64,000 bases of DNA, from positions 4,464,001 through 4,528,000 of the forward strand of contig NZ_CP097263.1 of the NCBI RefSeq assembly GCF_028622115.1. Direction: 5' to 3'. The DNA comes from Kutzneria chonburiensis (GTDB taxonomy: Bacteria > Actinomycetota > Actinomycetes > Mycobacteriales > Pseudonocardiaceae). The position numbers and the translations under genes were made by a program. The notes under the pieces are model-generated. The model did no database searches. It was given only the letters and a program-made list of their open reading frames with translations, and was not told the DNA's origin. Shown piece after piece: positions 9,029 to 17,621 of the stretch (within the stretch, counting starts at the first letter, position 1; each line of letters starts with the position of its first letter).

Positions 9029-10008
9029 CCGCGCAGCGCCAGCAGTTCCGCGGTCAGGCCGGCCAGCGGGAGGTCGTTGACCGCGTGGATGGTGCGGACC
9101 GCCTCGTCCGGGAACGCGTCGTCGCCGTGACACGCCCCGGCGATCGCGCCGACGATGGCGGCGATGGTGTCGGTGTCGCCGCCGAGCGACGCCGCCAGCA
9201 GGCAAGCCCGCCAGGGATCGTCCGGATGCACGGCCAGCACGGCAAAAGCCGCCGGCACCGACTCCTGGGTGGCCACGCTCGTGCCGACCAAACGGTAGAT
9301 CGTCTCGGCGGCCTCACCCGGCGGCAAGCCCTCGACCAGCTCGGCCGCCCAGGCCAGCCTGGTGCCGACATCGCCTGCGGCGATCCAGTTTCCGCGCGTC
9401 GACGCCAACCGGGCCGCCTCCGACGCGATCTTCGTCGCCTCGGCGACGTCCGCGCCGGCAATCCCGGCGCTCACCGCCGCGGCGACCGCCGCCGCGCCGG
9501 ACAGCGCCACACCGGTGTTGTGCGTCACCCAGCTCGCCTCGACGACACTGTCCACAAGGGACGGCAAATCGCCGACGTCACAAGCGATACCGACCGGGGT
9601 GATGCGCATCGCGGCACCGTTGGTCGTGCCGAACCGGCCGGCCTTCTCCAGGCTCTCGCCGGCCGCGACCGCGCCGACCGCGGCCTTTGTGGACGGTCCG
9701 AGCAGGTCGAGCGACCCGCGACGGCGCATGTCTTCTTCCCACGCCAACAGATCCGCGGCCAACTGGTGCGCGTCGACATGACCGTCACCGGCGACCACCA
9801 GCCGGGCCAACAACACTGCCTGCTCGGTGTCGTCGGTGATCGAGCCGGCGGCCATGCCCGGCGCGATCGGCTGGTCGTCCGGGCCCGGCTCAAAGCCGGT
9901 GAGCACGCCGTAGCGGGCCTGGATCGCCTCCCGCGGCATCGACTGCGTCGGCATGCCCAGCGCGTCGCCGATGGCCAGTCCGGTGAAGGCGGCCAGCGCG
10001 CGGCTCAC
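9025..10008 (-). CDS. ADP-ribosylglycohydrolase family protein (YegU-like)
   Basis: 327-aa protein of the ADP-ribosylglycohydrolase/dinitrogenase-reductase-activating family. Metal-binding motifs are present: SITDDTEQAVL near the N-terminus and GGDTDTIAAIVGAI near the C-terminus, together supplying the Asp/Thr ligands of the binuclear Mg site. The start is GTG 10008, sharing GTGA with the upstream GntR stop; it ends in an ATGA overlap with the kinase. The family cleaves N- or O-glycosidic bonds to ADP-ribose; in this operon a small nucleoside or nucleotide is a likelier substrate than a modified protein (inference from context). Confidence 0.9.
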   Translation of the reverse strand: MSRALAAFTGLAIGDALGMPTQSMPREAIQARYGVLTGFEPGPDDQPIAPGMAAGSITDDTEQAVLLARLVVAGDGHVDAHQLAADLLAWEEDMRRRGSLDLLGPSTKAAVGAVAAGESLEKAGRFGTTNGAAMRITPVGIACDVGDLPSLVDSVVEASWVTHNTGVALSGAAAVAAAVSAGIAGADVAEATKIASEAARLASTRGNWIAAGDVGTRLAWAAELVEGLPPGEAAETIYRLVGTSVATQESVPAAFAVLAVHPDDPWRACLLAASLGGDTDTIAAIVGAIAGACHGDDAFPDEAVRTIHAVNDLPLAGLTAELLALRG

Positions 10009-10709
10009 TCCACGCCACCGAACTTGAGGTGCAGCCGGAACCGGTCCGGGTCCAGCAGACTCTCCGTGTGCTCCACGAAAACACCGTTGCCGTCCCGGCA
10101 CAGCCGGCGCGCCCGCAGGAAGCGCTCTCCCGGCGTGCGGCCGAGCACAGCCGCCTCCACCTCGCTGATCCGCCCCAACTCGACCCACTCCTCCCCCTGT
10201 TCGGGCACCAGCCCCTCTTCGCGCAGCACGTCGTAGATCGAACCGTCCACACCGGACTCGGGCAGGCCGCGCATCCGCCCGGTGGCCGCCACCCGCATGC
10301 ACTCGAAGGAGATCGCCGGACCGCCGGCGATGGAGCGGACCCGGTCCAGTGCCACGAATTCCGCGGTGTCCAGGCCGAACCGGTCGGCCATGTCCCTGTC
10401 GGTGACCAATTCCAGCCGGATCACCTCGATCGTGGTGTGCACGCCCTGGTCGGCCAGCGCCTTGGTCCAGCCGGCCCGGTCGTCCAGCGGGCGGTCGTCG
10501 AAGGTGACGAACGAGCCCTTGCCGGAGTGGGTGGCGATCAGGCCGCGGCTGCCCAGCTCGGCCAGCGCCTGCCGGATCGTGTTGCGGCTGACGGAAAAGC
10601 GGCTGGCCAGCACGTGCTCGCCGGGCAGCCGCGCGCCGCGCGGTAACCGGCCGTGCTGGATGTCCCGGGCCAGCTGGTCGGCGATCTGCTCGTACTTCAG
10701 GCGCAGCAC
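10005..10709 (-). CDS. GntR-family regulator, HutC/UTRA subfamily (YegW-like)
   Basis: 234-aa regulator: N-terminal winged helix (YEQIADQLARDIQHGRLPRG, then FSVSRNTIRQALAELGSRGLI) and a C-terminal UTRA effector domain (FVALDRVRSIAGGPAISFE...). The start is GTG 10709, which overlaps the isochorismatase gene by 13 bp; longer frames are out-of-frame readings of that gene. Lying inside the operon it presumably senses the transported substrate and represses its own operon. A candidate HutC-type site lies upstream of the permease at 12697-12704. Confidence 0.88.
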   Translation of the reverse strand: MLRLKYEQIADQLARDIQHGRLPRGARLPGEHVLASRFSVSRNTIRQALAELGSRGLIATHSGKGSFVTFDDRPLDDRAGWTKALADQGVHTTIEVIRLELVTDRDMADRFGLDTAEFVALDRVRSIAGGPAISFECMRVAATGRMRGLPESGVDGSIYDVLREEGLVPEQGEEWVELGRISEVEAAVLGRTPGERFLRARRLCRDGNGVFVEHTESLLDPDRFRLHLKFGGVE

Positions 10710-11230
10710 GCGAGCACCTCGTCCAACTGCTTGACCTCGATGTGCGGGCTGTAGCCGCGAGCGATGTCCAACGCCCGCTCGTGCGCCGCGTCGTCCATGC
10801 CCGCGCAGGCGTCGGCTACGACCCAAGTCACCTGGCCCGCGTCCGCGGCGGCCAGCGCCGTGGACAGCACGCAGCAGTCCGTGGCGACGCCGGCCAGCAC
10901 CAACACATCCGCGTCACCGACCCGGTCGGCCAGCGCCGGACCCCACTTGCCGAAGGTGATCTCGTCCACTGTGGACCCGTCAAAGCCGTCGACCAGTTGG
11001 TAGATCTCGGCATTCGGCGGCTGCAAGGCGAACGGCCAGCGCGCGTAGTACAGCTTCCACGCGCCGATCGGCCGGGCCGGCGCGACGAACCGGGTGAACG
11101 TGACGTCCGGGAAAGCGGCCACCAGCTTGTGGATCGGGGCCATCACGCCCTCGAAACCCGGCGTGAACCACTGGCTGCGCGGATCGGCGAACACGTACTG
11201 CATGTCGATCACCGCCAGGTGCGCCTTCAT
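10697..11230 (-). CDS. Isochorismatase-like cysteine hydrolase
   Basis: 177-aa hydrolase of the isochorismatase/nicotinamidase superfamily. The catalytic triad is visible: Asp in LAVIDMQYVF near the N-terminus, Lys in TFGKWG mid-protein, and Cys in VATDCCVLST. The family hydrolyses isochorismate, nicotinamide, N-carbamoyl compounds and ureido acids. Next to a nucleobase permease, an amidohydrolase role in nucleobase or ureide breakdown is plausible but not provable from sequence. Start ATG 11230 overlaps the permease stop by 4 bp. Confidence 0.87.
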   Translation of the reverse strand: MKAHLAVIDMQYVFADPRSQWFTPGFEGVMAPIHKLVAAFPDVTFTRFVAPARPIGAWKLYYARWPFALQPPNAEIYQLVDGFDGSTVDEITFGKWGPALADRVGDADVLVLAGVATDCCVLSTALAAADAGQVTWVVADACAGMDDAAHERALDIARGYSPHIEVKQLDEVLACCA

Positions 11231-12645
11231 ACGGCCACCAGCTCCTGCTCACGCACCTTCGACCGCTGGGTCGCCCACGTGACCACGAACCCGATCACCA
11301 ACGCCGCCAGCACGCCGAGGTTGGCCGCGGCCCACGCCCCGTCCCGGCCGCCCAGGCCCAGCGGGCCGAGCAGATATCCCTGCCAGGACAGCCACTCCGC
11401 GTACGTGTTGGTGACAAGACCCCAACCGACCACAGTGGACACCAGCACGGTGCCGACGGCCACCCAGCGCACGCTGCCGTAGCGGCCCCTCGGGTCGTAC
11501 AGGTCGGCCTCGGCGTAGCCGTTGCGGCGGGAGGCGATGTCGGCCAGCATCACGCCGCACCAGGCGGCGATCGGCGTGCCCAGCGTGATCAGGAAGCCCT
11601 GGAACGGGCCGAGGAAGTCGTCGGCGAAGAAGGCGACGTAGATCGTGCCCAGGATGATGATCACGCCGTCGATCAGCGCCGCCGCGAACCGCGGCGCCTT
11701 CAGGCCGGCGGCCAGCAGGGCCAGGCCGGAGGAGTAGATGTTCAGCACCGCGCCGCCGACCAGGCCGAGCACCGCGACGATCACGAACGGCACCAGGTAC
11801 CAGGTGGGCAGCACGCTGGCCAGCGCGCCGATCGGGTCGGCGGCGATGGCCTTGTTCAGGTCGGGCGAGGATGCGGCCAGCAGCAGGCCCATCACCAGCA
11901 GCACCACCGGGGCCAGCGCCGAGCCGAACGTGGTCCAGCCGATCACCGCGCGGCTGGACGTGGTCCGCGGCAGGTAGCGGGAGTAGTCCGCGGCCGCGTT
12001 CACCCAGCCGAGGCCGAACCCGGTCATCAGGAACACCAGCGCGCCGACCACGCTGCCGGTCGAGCCGGCCGGCACGGCCGAGACCTTGGCCCAGTCGATG
12101 TGCGGGATCACGAAGGCGATGAAGATCAGCGTCAGCACGGCCGTGACGATCGTGATCACGGTCTGCATGCGCATGATCAGGTCGAAGCCCATCACGCCGC
12201 CGCCGATGGTCAGCACCGCGACCACCAGCAGGGCCAGGATCTTCACCACCGGGCCGCCGCCCCAACCGAGCTGGGTGAACACGGTCGCCGTGGCCAGCGT
12301 GGCCAGGACCGTCAGCACGGTCTCCCAGCCGACCGTCAGCACCCAGGAGATCGCCGTGGCGACCCAGTTGCCGCGCACGCCGAACGCCGCCCGGCTCAGG
12401 ATCATCGTCGGCGCCGAGCCGCGTTTGCCGGCCACCGCGACGAAGCCGCACAGCAGGAAGGAGAAGACGATGCCGACAAGGCCGGCGATCACGGCCTGCC
12501 AGAACGAGATGCCGAAGCCCAGCGTGAACGAGCCATAGCTCAGGCCGAGCACCGAGACGTTCGCGCCGAACCACGGCCAGAACAGCTGTCTGGCGGTGCC
12601 CTTGCGCTCGTCGTCGCCGATCACGTTGATGCCGTTGGCCTCCAC
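11227..12645 (-). CDS. NCS1-family nucleobase permease (cytosine/purine type)
   Basis: 472-aa integral membrane transporter with about twelve hydrophobic segments, belonging to the nucleobase:cation symporter-1 family. The N-terminal FWPWFGANVSVLGLSYGSF is a typical NCS1 first helix. Starts at GTG 12645. It is the first gene of a six-gene overlapped minus-strand operon and presumably imports the substrate handled by the hydrolase, glycohydrolase and kinase. In the E. coli yegTUVW set this position is held by an unrelated nucleoside:H+ symporter, so the transporter has been swapped here. Confidence 0.88.
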   Translation of the reverse strand: MEANGINVIGDDERKGTARQLFWPWFGANVSVLGLSYGSFTLGFGISFWQAVIAGLVGIVFSFLLCGFVAVAGKRGSAPTMILSRAAFGVRGNWVATAISWVLTVGWETVLTVLATLATATVFTQLGWGGGPVVKILALLVVAVLTIGGGVMGFDLIMRMQTVITIVTAVLTLIFIAFVIPHIDWAKVSAVPAGSTGSVVGALVFLMTGFGLGWVNAAADYSRYLPRTTSSRAVIGWTTFGSALAPVVLLVMGLLLAASSPDLNKAIAADPIGALASVLPTWYLVPFVIVAVLGLVGGAVLNIYSSGLALLAAGLKAPRFAAALIDGVIIILGTIYVAFFADDFLGPFQGFLITLGTPIAAWCGVMLADIASRRNGYAEADLYDPRGRYGSVRWVAVGTVLVSTVVGWGLVTNTYAEWLSWQGYLLGPLGLGGRDGAWAAANLGVLAALVIGFVVTWATQRSKVREQELVAV

Positions 12646-12696
12646 CTGGAGGGGGCCGAGTCCGCACCGGGGGCCATCGAGGGCTCCTCTGATCCT

Positions 12697-12704
12697 GTCC
12701 AGAC
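12697..12704. promoter_or_regulatory. Candidate GntR/HutC operator upstream of permease operon
   Basis: The sequence GTCCAGAC (GTCTGGAC on the coding strand) at 12697-12704 lies about 52 bp upstream of the permease start. It differs by one base from GTCTAGAC, a form of the GT-N-TA-N-AC consensus known for HutC-type GntR regulators. A possible -10 (TATGGT on the minus strand, about 12722-12727) is placed so the site would overlap the start of transcription. Short and imperfect, so tentative. Confidence 0.3.
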
Positions 12705-12814
12705 CTGTTCAGTTGGCCGGACCATACGCCCGCCCACCCCACCCGGCAACACGCCCCCGGTGCCCGCCCCGAGGATCTTTCCCCTTCACCCCCTGAAACC
12801 GGTTGCGGAAGTGT

Positions 12815-12858
12815 GGAAGGGGGCCTTCCTCCACTCGGAGTGCAGGAAGGCCCCTTCC
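12815..12858. terminator. Long hairpin, probable terminator of the hydrolase gene
   Basis: The left arm GGAAGGGGGCCTTCCT (12815-12830) pairs with AGGAAGGCCCCTTCC (12844-12858) apart from one bulged G, and the loop contains a second stem CACTC/GAGTG. It lies 10 bp past the stop of the minus-strand alpha/beta hydrolase and 170 bp upstream of the permease start. The rest of the 12646-12868 gap holds only the permease promoter region. The GGCCTTCC core looks like a recurrent intergenic palindrome type. Confidence 0.6.
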
Positions 12859-12868
12859 AAGCCGAAAG

Positions 12869-13798
12869 TCAGCTCAGGCCGCGGCGGATGGCGTCGAGGC
12901 GCTCGGCGGCCATGCGCTTGGTGATCTCGGCCGCGCGGACCATCTCGGAACCGTGGAAGGTGCCGGGGAAGTGGTGCAGCTCGACCGGGACGCCGGCCTG
13001 GAGCAGCCGCAGGGCGTAGATGATGCCCTCGTCGCGCAGCGGGTCGAACTCGCACACGTTGACGTAAGCCGGCGGCAGGCCGGACAGGTCCTCGGCGCGG
13101 GCCGGGGCGGCGTACTGGTCGGCCGGCTTGCCGCCGAGGTAGTACTTCCAGCTCAGGATGGCGTTGGGGCGGTGCCACAGCGGCGTGTCGACGAACTTGG
13201 TCATGGACGGCGTGTCCAGCCGGTCGTCGAGCTCGGGGATGCCGAGCAGCTGGAACTTGACCGCGGGGCCGCCGCGGTCGCGGGCCAGCAGGGCCAGGCC
13301 GGCGCTGAGGCCGCCGCCGGCGCTCATGCCGCCGATGCCGATGCGCTCGGGGTCAATGCCGAGCTCGGAGGCCTTGGCCGCGGTCCACTCCAGCGCCGCG
13401 TAGCAGTCCTCGAGCCCGGCCGGGTACGGGTTCTCCGGCGCGAGCCGGTAGTCGACCGACACCACGACCGCACCGATCTTGTCGGCGATCTCCGTGCTGA
13501 TCGGGGCGTCCTGGTCCAGGTCGCCGATGGCGAAGCCGCCGCCGTGGATGGAGACGAAGCCGGGCCTCGGCGCCGGCGCCGAGGTCGGCGTGTAGACGCG
13601 CACCCGCACCTCGGGGGCGCCGGCCGGGCCGGGGATCAGCTTCTCCTCGACGGTGACCGGGTTGGCCGGCTCGTACGTCGGCATCTGCTCGCGCATCGAC
13701 GCCATGCGGGCCCGGCTGGCCTGGACGTCCTCGAAGCCGACGCCGTCGGGCATCATCGCCAGCCACGGGAGCAGTTCCGGATCGATCGCGTATGTCAT
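12869..13798 (-). CDS. Alpha/beta hydrolase, hormone-sensitive-lipase-like esterase
   Basis: 309-aa carboxylesterase-type hydrolase. The oxyanion-hole motif HGGGFAIGD and nucleophile elbow GMSAGGG (GxSxG) mark the HSL family; the Asp is in CEFDPLRDEG and the His in HHFPGTFHG near the C-terminus. No signal peptide, so cytoplasmic. The start is ATG 13798; further upstream the frame enters the intergenic region. Stands alone between a hairpin terminator and the promoter region of the next gene; substrate unknown, short acyl esters being usual for the family. Confidence 0.9.
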   Translation of the reverse strand: MTYAIDPELLPWLAMMPDGVGFEDVQASRARMASMREQMPTYEPANPVTVEEKLIPGPAGAPEVRVRVYTPTSAPAPRPGFVSIHGGGFAIGDLDQDAPISTEIADKIGAVVVSVDYRLAPENPYPAGLEDCYAALEWTAAKASELGIDPERIGIGGMSAGGGLSAGLALLARDRGGPAVKFQLLGIPELDDRLDTPSMTKFVDTPLWHRPNAILSWKYYLGGKPADQYAAPARAEDLSGLPPAYVNVCEFDPLRDEGIIYALRLLQAGVPVELHHFPGTFHGSEMVRAAEITKRMAAERLDAIRRGLS

Positions 13799-14028
13799 GC
13801 CACCAGCCTGCCGCTCGGGCCGGCGCCGGCGCACCCGACAACTGGCGCGGGTTGGCCGGTTCCGCCCCGCCAACTGGCTGCGTCCGGACAGCCGAGTCCG
13901 GTAATCGAGTGCCCGAAAATCGAACGTGAACCGCAATGCTGCACCGACGGTCCGCGAACCTTGTCGCCACCGAAAAGCCGCCGATAGCGTGAAGTCGAGA
14001 CCTCGTCACATACCTGGAGGGGAATTCA

Positions 14029-15009
14029 GTGCGAAGAATACGGCGCGCCCTGACAACGGCCGTCGCGGCCATCGCCGTCACGCTACTCGTGGCCACGACC
14101 GCCTCGGCCAACGAGGGCTTCAACTGGGAGCAGCAGAAACCGAACAACATGATTTCCAACGATGCCGTCGGCTCGGCGTCGTTCGACGAGGAGAACGGCC
14201 CGGTGTTCCGGGTGTGGCACGGCGACGGCACCGGTCTCCGGCCCATGTACTACGAGATCAACGGCAGCGCGCCACGGGAGATCCCCGGCGGAGGGCGCAC
14301 CGAGTTCGCACCGACGGCGATTTTCTTCAACGGCCGGATGGTCGTTTTCCACGTCGGTTTCGACCAGCAGATCTACTGGGCGGCGCGGATCAACGACAGC
14401 ACGTGGACGCCGTGGGTGGCCATTCCCGGCCAGCGGGCCCTCGGCAGCGTGTCGGTGGCCCTCTACCAGCAGGAAACCCGGCTCATGCTGGCCTATCGGG
14501 GCACCGACAGCCACATGTACATGGGCCAGTTCGACCAGATCATGTCCTGGACCGGGCTGGGCGAGATCGCCGGCAACGGGGCGACGTCGAGCACGCCGGC
14601 CATCACGGAGCTCGGCACGCATTCATCGGTCGAGGACTACATCGTGGCGGTGCACAGGGGCATCGACAATCAGGTCTATCTCACGTTCGGCCGCATGAAC
14701 AACGGACGAATGATCTGGACCGGCAACTGGCGTCAGCTACCGGGCGTCCTCATCAGCGGCGCACCGTCCATCGCCACCGCGGGCTCGGTCAACGGCTACG
14801 GCCAGATCGCCGTCCGCAATCAGGACGGCCATTTGGCGACCTACGACTTCTCGATGGACGCCAATGGCAACATCGCCCTCGGTCTGTGGCGCACCGACTC
14901 CACCAATACCTATCTCGCCGCGGCGCCCACACTGTATCGGTGGGGCTGGTACATCCTGGTCGCCATCGTCGGCTGGAACCATCTCGTCTACGAAAAGCGA
15001 TCTCGCTAG
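14029..15009 (+). CDS. Secreted beta-propeller/lectin-like protein
   Basis: 326 aa with a signal peptide (MRRIRRALTT, hydrophobic core, cleavage after TTASA near residue 26). The mature part shows about five to six degenerate repeats of 45-50 residues around motifs such as FRVWHGDGTG, VFHVGFDQQIYWA, LAYRGTDSHMYMG, AVHRGIDNQVYL and AVRNQDGHLATY. This pattern matches sugar-binding or tectonin-like beta-propellers; a glycan-binding role is inferred only from the repeat style. GTG start with GGAGGGG seven bases upstream. The 230-bp upstream gap (13799-14028) carries a possible promoter (TTGTCG, then TAGCGT) and nothing else evident. Confidence 0.75.
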   Translation: MRRIRRALTTAVAAIAVTLLVATTASANEGFNWEQQKPNNMISNDAVGSASFDEENGPVFRVWHGDGTGLRPMYYEINGSAPREIPGGGRTEFAPTAIFFNGRMVVFHVGFDQQIYWAARINDSTWTPWVAIPGQRALGSVSVALYQQETRLMLAYRGTDSHMYMGQFDQIMSWTGLGEIAGNGATSSTPAITELGTHSSVEDYIVAVHRGIDNQVYLTFGRMNNGRMIWTGNWRQLPGVLISGAPSIATAGSVNGYGQIAVRNQDGHLATYDFSMDANGNIALGLWRTDSTNTYLAAAPTLYRWGWYILVAIVGWNHLVYEKRSR

Positions 15010-15038
15010 CGGATAAGCCGGGCCAGCGGCTAGCCTCG

Positions 15039-16055
15039 ATGCATGAGGGCTTGCTGCTGCGCCTGTCCGCGCTGGACTCCGACGCGGCGAGCGCGGTGCG
15101 GGTGATCAGCTTCTTCGACGCGCTGGTGGCCCAGCACGCCGGTCTCGAGCGGCTGGTGGCCAGCACCGCGCAGCTGGCGGAGTGCCCGGCCGGCCTGGCC
15201 GTGCCGGAGACCGGCGTGTGGCTGCGGGTGGACGCCGAGGGCGCGTCGCTGGCTGCCGCCCCGCCGCCGTCGGTGAGCCGCGAGCTGGACGGCGGCGGCC
15301 GGGTCTGGCTGGAGCGGGACGGCGGGCCGCTGCCGCTGGACGAGATCGTGCTGGAACGGTTCGCCATCGCGGCGGCCGTGCTGCTCGGCGAGACCAGGTC
15401 CCGACTGTCCGGTTTGGACGATCCGGCCCTTGTCGAACTGATCGTGTCGGCCTCGGCCGGCGACGCCGAGCGGTCACGGGCCCTGCACCTGCTGGGTTTC
15501 TCGCCGCTGACGCCGATCCGCGTACTGGCCGTCGGCAGCGGCCCGCTGCCGGAGCCGCCCGGCCCGCAGGCGGCGATCGGCCGTCAGCACGCGGTCCTGG
15601 TGCCGGCGGAAACGATCGTCCCGATCGGACACACGATCGGCATCGGCCCGGTGCTGCCGGCGATGCGAGCCCCGGAGTCGTGGCGGGCGGCCACGGTCGC
15701 GGTGCGGTTCGCCGCGCCGGGCGTGGTCGACGCCATGCGCTGGGACGATCTCGGCGCCCTCGGGCCGATCGCCCAGCAGATCAAGGTGGCCGAGATCGGC
15801 GACATCCCGGACGTGCAGGCGCTGGACCGGCTGGCCGCCGAGGCCGGCGGGCCGGACACGCTGGACGTGCTGACCGCCGTGGCCGCGACCGACTCCGTGC
15901 GCAAGGCCGCGACGCTCGTGCACCGGCACCACAGCTCGGTCGCCGCCCGGCTGGCCCGGGCCGAGACGAGCATCGGCTACGCCGTCGACTCGCCGGCCGG
16001 CCGGTTCCGGCTGACCCTCGCGCTGGCGCTGCGCCGGCTGCGTGACTCGGCCTGA
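15039..16055 (+). CDS. PucR-type helix-turn-helix regulator
   Basis: 338-aa protein whose C-terminal 60 residues match the PucR/CdaR C-terminal HTH (DSVRKAATLVHRHHSSVAARLARAE, then RLTLALALRRLRDS). The N-terminal part is a poorly conserved sensor region with no recognised ligand domain. Start ATG 15039; a second ATG lies out of frame 4 bases later. It precedes the NCS1 transporter and TenA-like genes on the same strand by 156 bp and is probably their regulator; PucR proteins often control nucleobase or purine catabolism. Confidence 0.75.
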   Translation: MHEGLLLRLSALDSDAASAVRVISFFDALVAQHAGLERLVASTAQLAECPAGLAVPETGVWLRVDAEGASLAAAPPPSVSRELDGGGRVWLERDGGPLPLDEIVLERFAIAAAVLLGETRSRLSGLDDPALVELIVSASAGDAERSRALHLLGFSPLTPIRVLAVGSGPLPEPPGPQAAIGRQHAVLVPAETIVPIGHTIGIGPVLPAMRAPESWRAATVAVRFAAPGVVDAMRWDDLGALGPIAQQIKVAEIGDIPDVQALDRLAAEAGGPDTLDVLTAVAATDSVRKAATLVHRHHSSVAARLARAETSIGYAVDSPAGRFRLTLALALRRLRDSA

Positions 16056-16211
16056 GTCACGCGTTCGGGGGTACACAAGGGCAACTTCACTGCCCGGAGT
16101 GATCAACTTTGGGCTCTTCGGGTTAAGTGCCTTGCGCCTGCCGACGGGTCGGTCCTCACGCTGCGTGTAGTAGCTTTCCCAACACTGTGGGCACTGGGAG
16201 AGGGCGCGCTG

Positions 16212-17621
16212 GTGGCTGACACGACAGATCACGACTACTCGACCGGCGCGGCCGGCATCGTGCCGGCCGACGAGCGCCGGTCCCGCTACCACTTCGTCGC
16301 CCTGTGGGTGACGCTGGCCGCCGGCTTCACCTACCTGTTCCTGGGTTTCCAGTACCACGACGCGGGTTACTCGCTGCTGCAGGCGGTCGGCGCCGGCGCG
16401 ATCGGGGCCGTGGCGTACTTCCTCTACGCGCTGCCCGCCGCCTACCTCGGCTCCACCACCGGCCAGACGCACGCGCTGCTCACCCGCTCCATCCTCGGCA
16501 AGGTCGGCTCGGCCCTGGTCAGCCTGCTGCTGGTCGGCGTGGCCGCCGGCTGGACCGCGTTCGCCTTCAACCTGCTGGCCACCCTGTTCGACGGCCTGTA
16601 CGGCTGGGGTCACGTCGTGGTGGTCAGCGTGGTGCTGGCGGTGCTCGGCATCGCCAACAACCTGTTCGGCTTCAAGGGAATCGCCGCCTTCGCCCGCTGG
16701 GTCGCGGCGCCGCTGATGATCGTGTGGGTGCTGTACCTGGTGGTGAAGGGCATCGGCACCATGCCGGACGACGCACTGTCGGCCAAGCCCCAGCCCAGCG
16801 CCGAGCTGCCCTTCCTGACCGGTGTCGGGGTGGCCATCGGCTCCGTGATGTGGGGCAACGAGCCCGACACCTGGCGCTACGGCAAGCCGAAGTTCCTGTG
16901 GCCCGCGCCGGCCTTCGGCATCGCGTTCGCCGTCGGGCTGGTGCTGTTCGTGGCCGGCGGCTGGATGATGGCCGAGCTGTCCGGGGCCAGCCAGTTCGAC
17001 TTCGGGCCGGCCTTCCGCTACACCGTCGAGTACTCGCTGTTCGGGGCGCTGTGGCTGGGCGGCGTGGTGGCGGCGGTGCTGATCGTGGCGATCAACGACG
17101 GCAACTACTACGAGATGATCAACGGCGGGCAGAACGTGCTCGGCACCATTCCCGGCTGGAAGCGGTGGCACACCTGCCTGCTGATGGCCGTGATCGCCGC
17201 CGTGTTCACGTGGCAGTTCCCGGACGTGCAGGACGGCTTCTACACGGTCGCCAGCTGGTCGTCGATCGCGTTGCCCAGCACCACGGTCGTGATGTGCGTC
17301 GACCAGTTCTGGCTGCGGCGCCGCCGGGTCGACGCGGTGCCGACCTGGCGCGAGGCCGCCTTCGCCAACTGGCCCGGACTGGTCGCCGTGATCATCGCGG
17401 TGGCCTTCGGGGCCTGGGGGCTCGGGCTCCTGCCCGGTCAGGACGCCGCGCCCGGTATCGGCATCGTGCCGGTCGAGACCTGGGTGCTGGCCGGGTTGAT
17501 CTACGCTGCACTGGCCGCCGCCGTCGCCGGGACACCGAACGCCGCGGTCGTGCTCGGCTTCAGCCGGCGGCTCCGTGAGTCGACCACTGTGCTGATCAAC
17601 GAGGGGGACACGTCGCGATGA
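16212..17621 (+). CDS. NCS1-family transporter (CytX-like)
   Basis: 469-aa permease with about twelve membrane segments of the NCS1 family, distinct from the permease at 11227-12645. Hallmark regions include GSTTGQTHALLTRSILG and GSVMWGNEPDTWRYG. GTG start with GGGAGAGGG upstream. It shares ATGA with the TenA-like gene, so transport and hydrolysis are coupled. NCS1 plus TenA is a known thiamine-precursor salvage pairing (CytX for hydroxymethylpyrimidine), so a pyrimidine substrate is inferred. I found no TPP riboswitch in the 156-bp leader. Confidence 0.87.
   Translation: MADTTDHDYSTGAAGIVPADERRSRYHFVALWVTLAAGFTYLFLGFQYHDAGYSLLQAVGAGAIGAVAYFLYALPAAYLGSTTGQTHALLTRSILGKVGSALVSLLLVGVAAGWTAFAFNLLATLFDGLYGWGHVVVVSVVLAVLGIANNLFGFKGIAAFARWVAAPLMIVWVLYLVVKGIGTMPDDALSAKPQPSAELPFLTGVGVAIGSVMWGNEPDTWRYGKPKFLWPAPAFGIAFAVGLVLFVAGGWMMAELSGASQFDFGPAFRYTVEYSLFGALWLGGVVAAVLIVAINDGNYYEMINGGQNVLGTIPGWKRWHTCLLMAVIAAVFTWQFPDVQDGFYTVASWSSIALPSTTVVMCVDQFWLRRRRVDAVPTWREAAFANWPGLVAVIIAVAFGAWGLGLLPGQDAAPGIGIVPVETWVLAGLIYAALAAAVAGTPNAAVVLGFSRRLRESTTVLINEGDTSR

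Noticed and set aside
16056-16211. TPP riboswitch upstream of the NCS1-TenA pair
   Set aside because: The expected conserved CUGAGA and ACCUG(A) blocks are not found in a TPP-like arrangement.
15474-17171. 565-codon minus-strand open frame opposite the PucR-type and NCS1 genes
   Set aside because: Antisense shadow of two genes with clear families; composition dominated by Gly, Arg, Gln and His.
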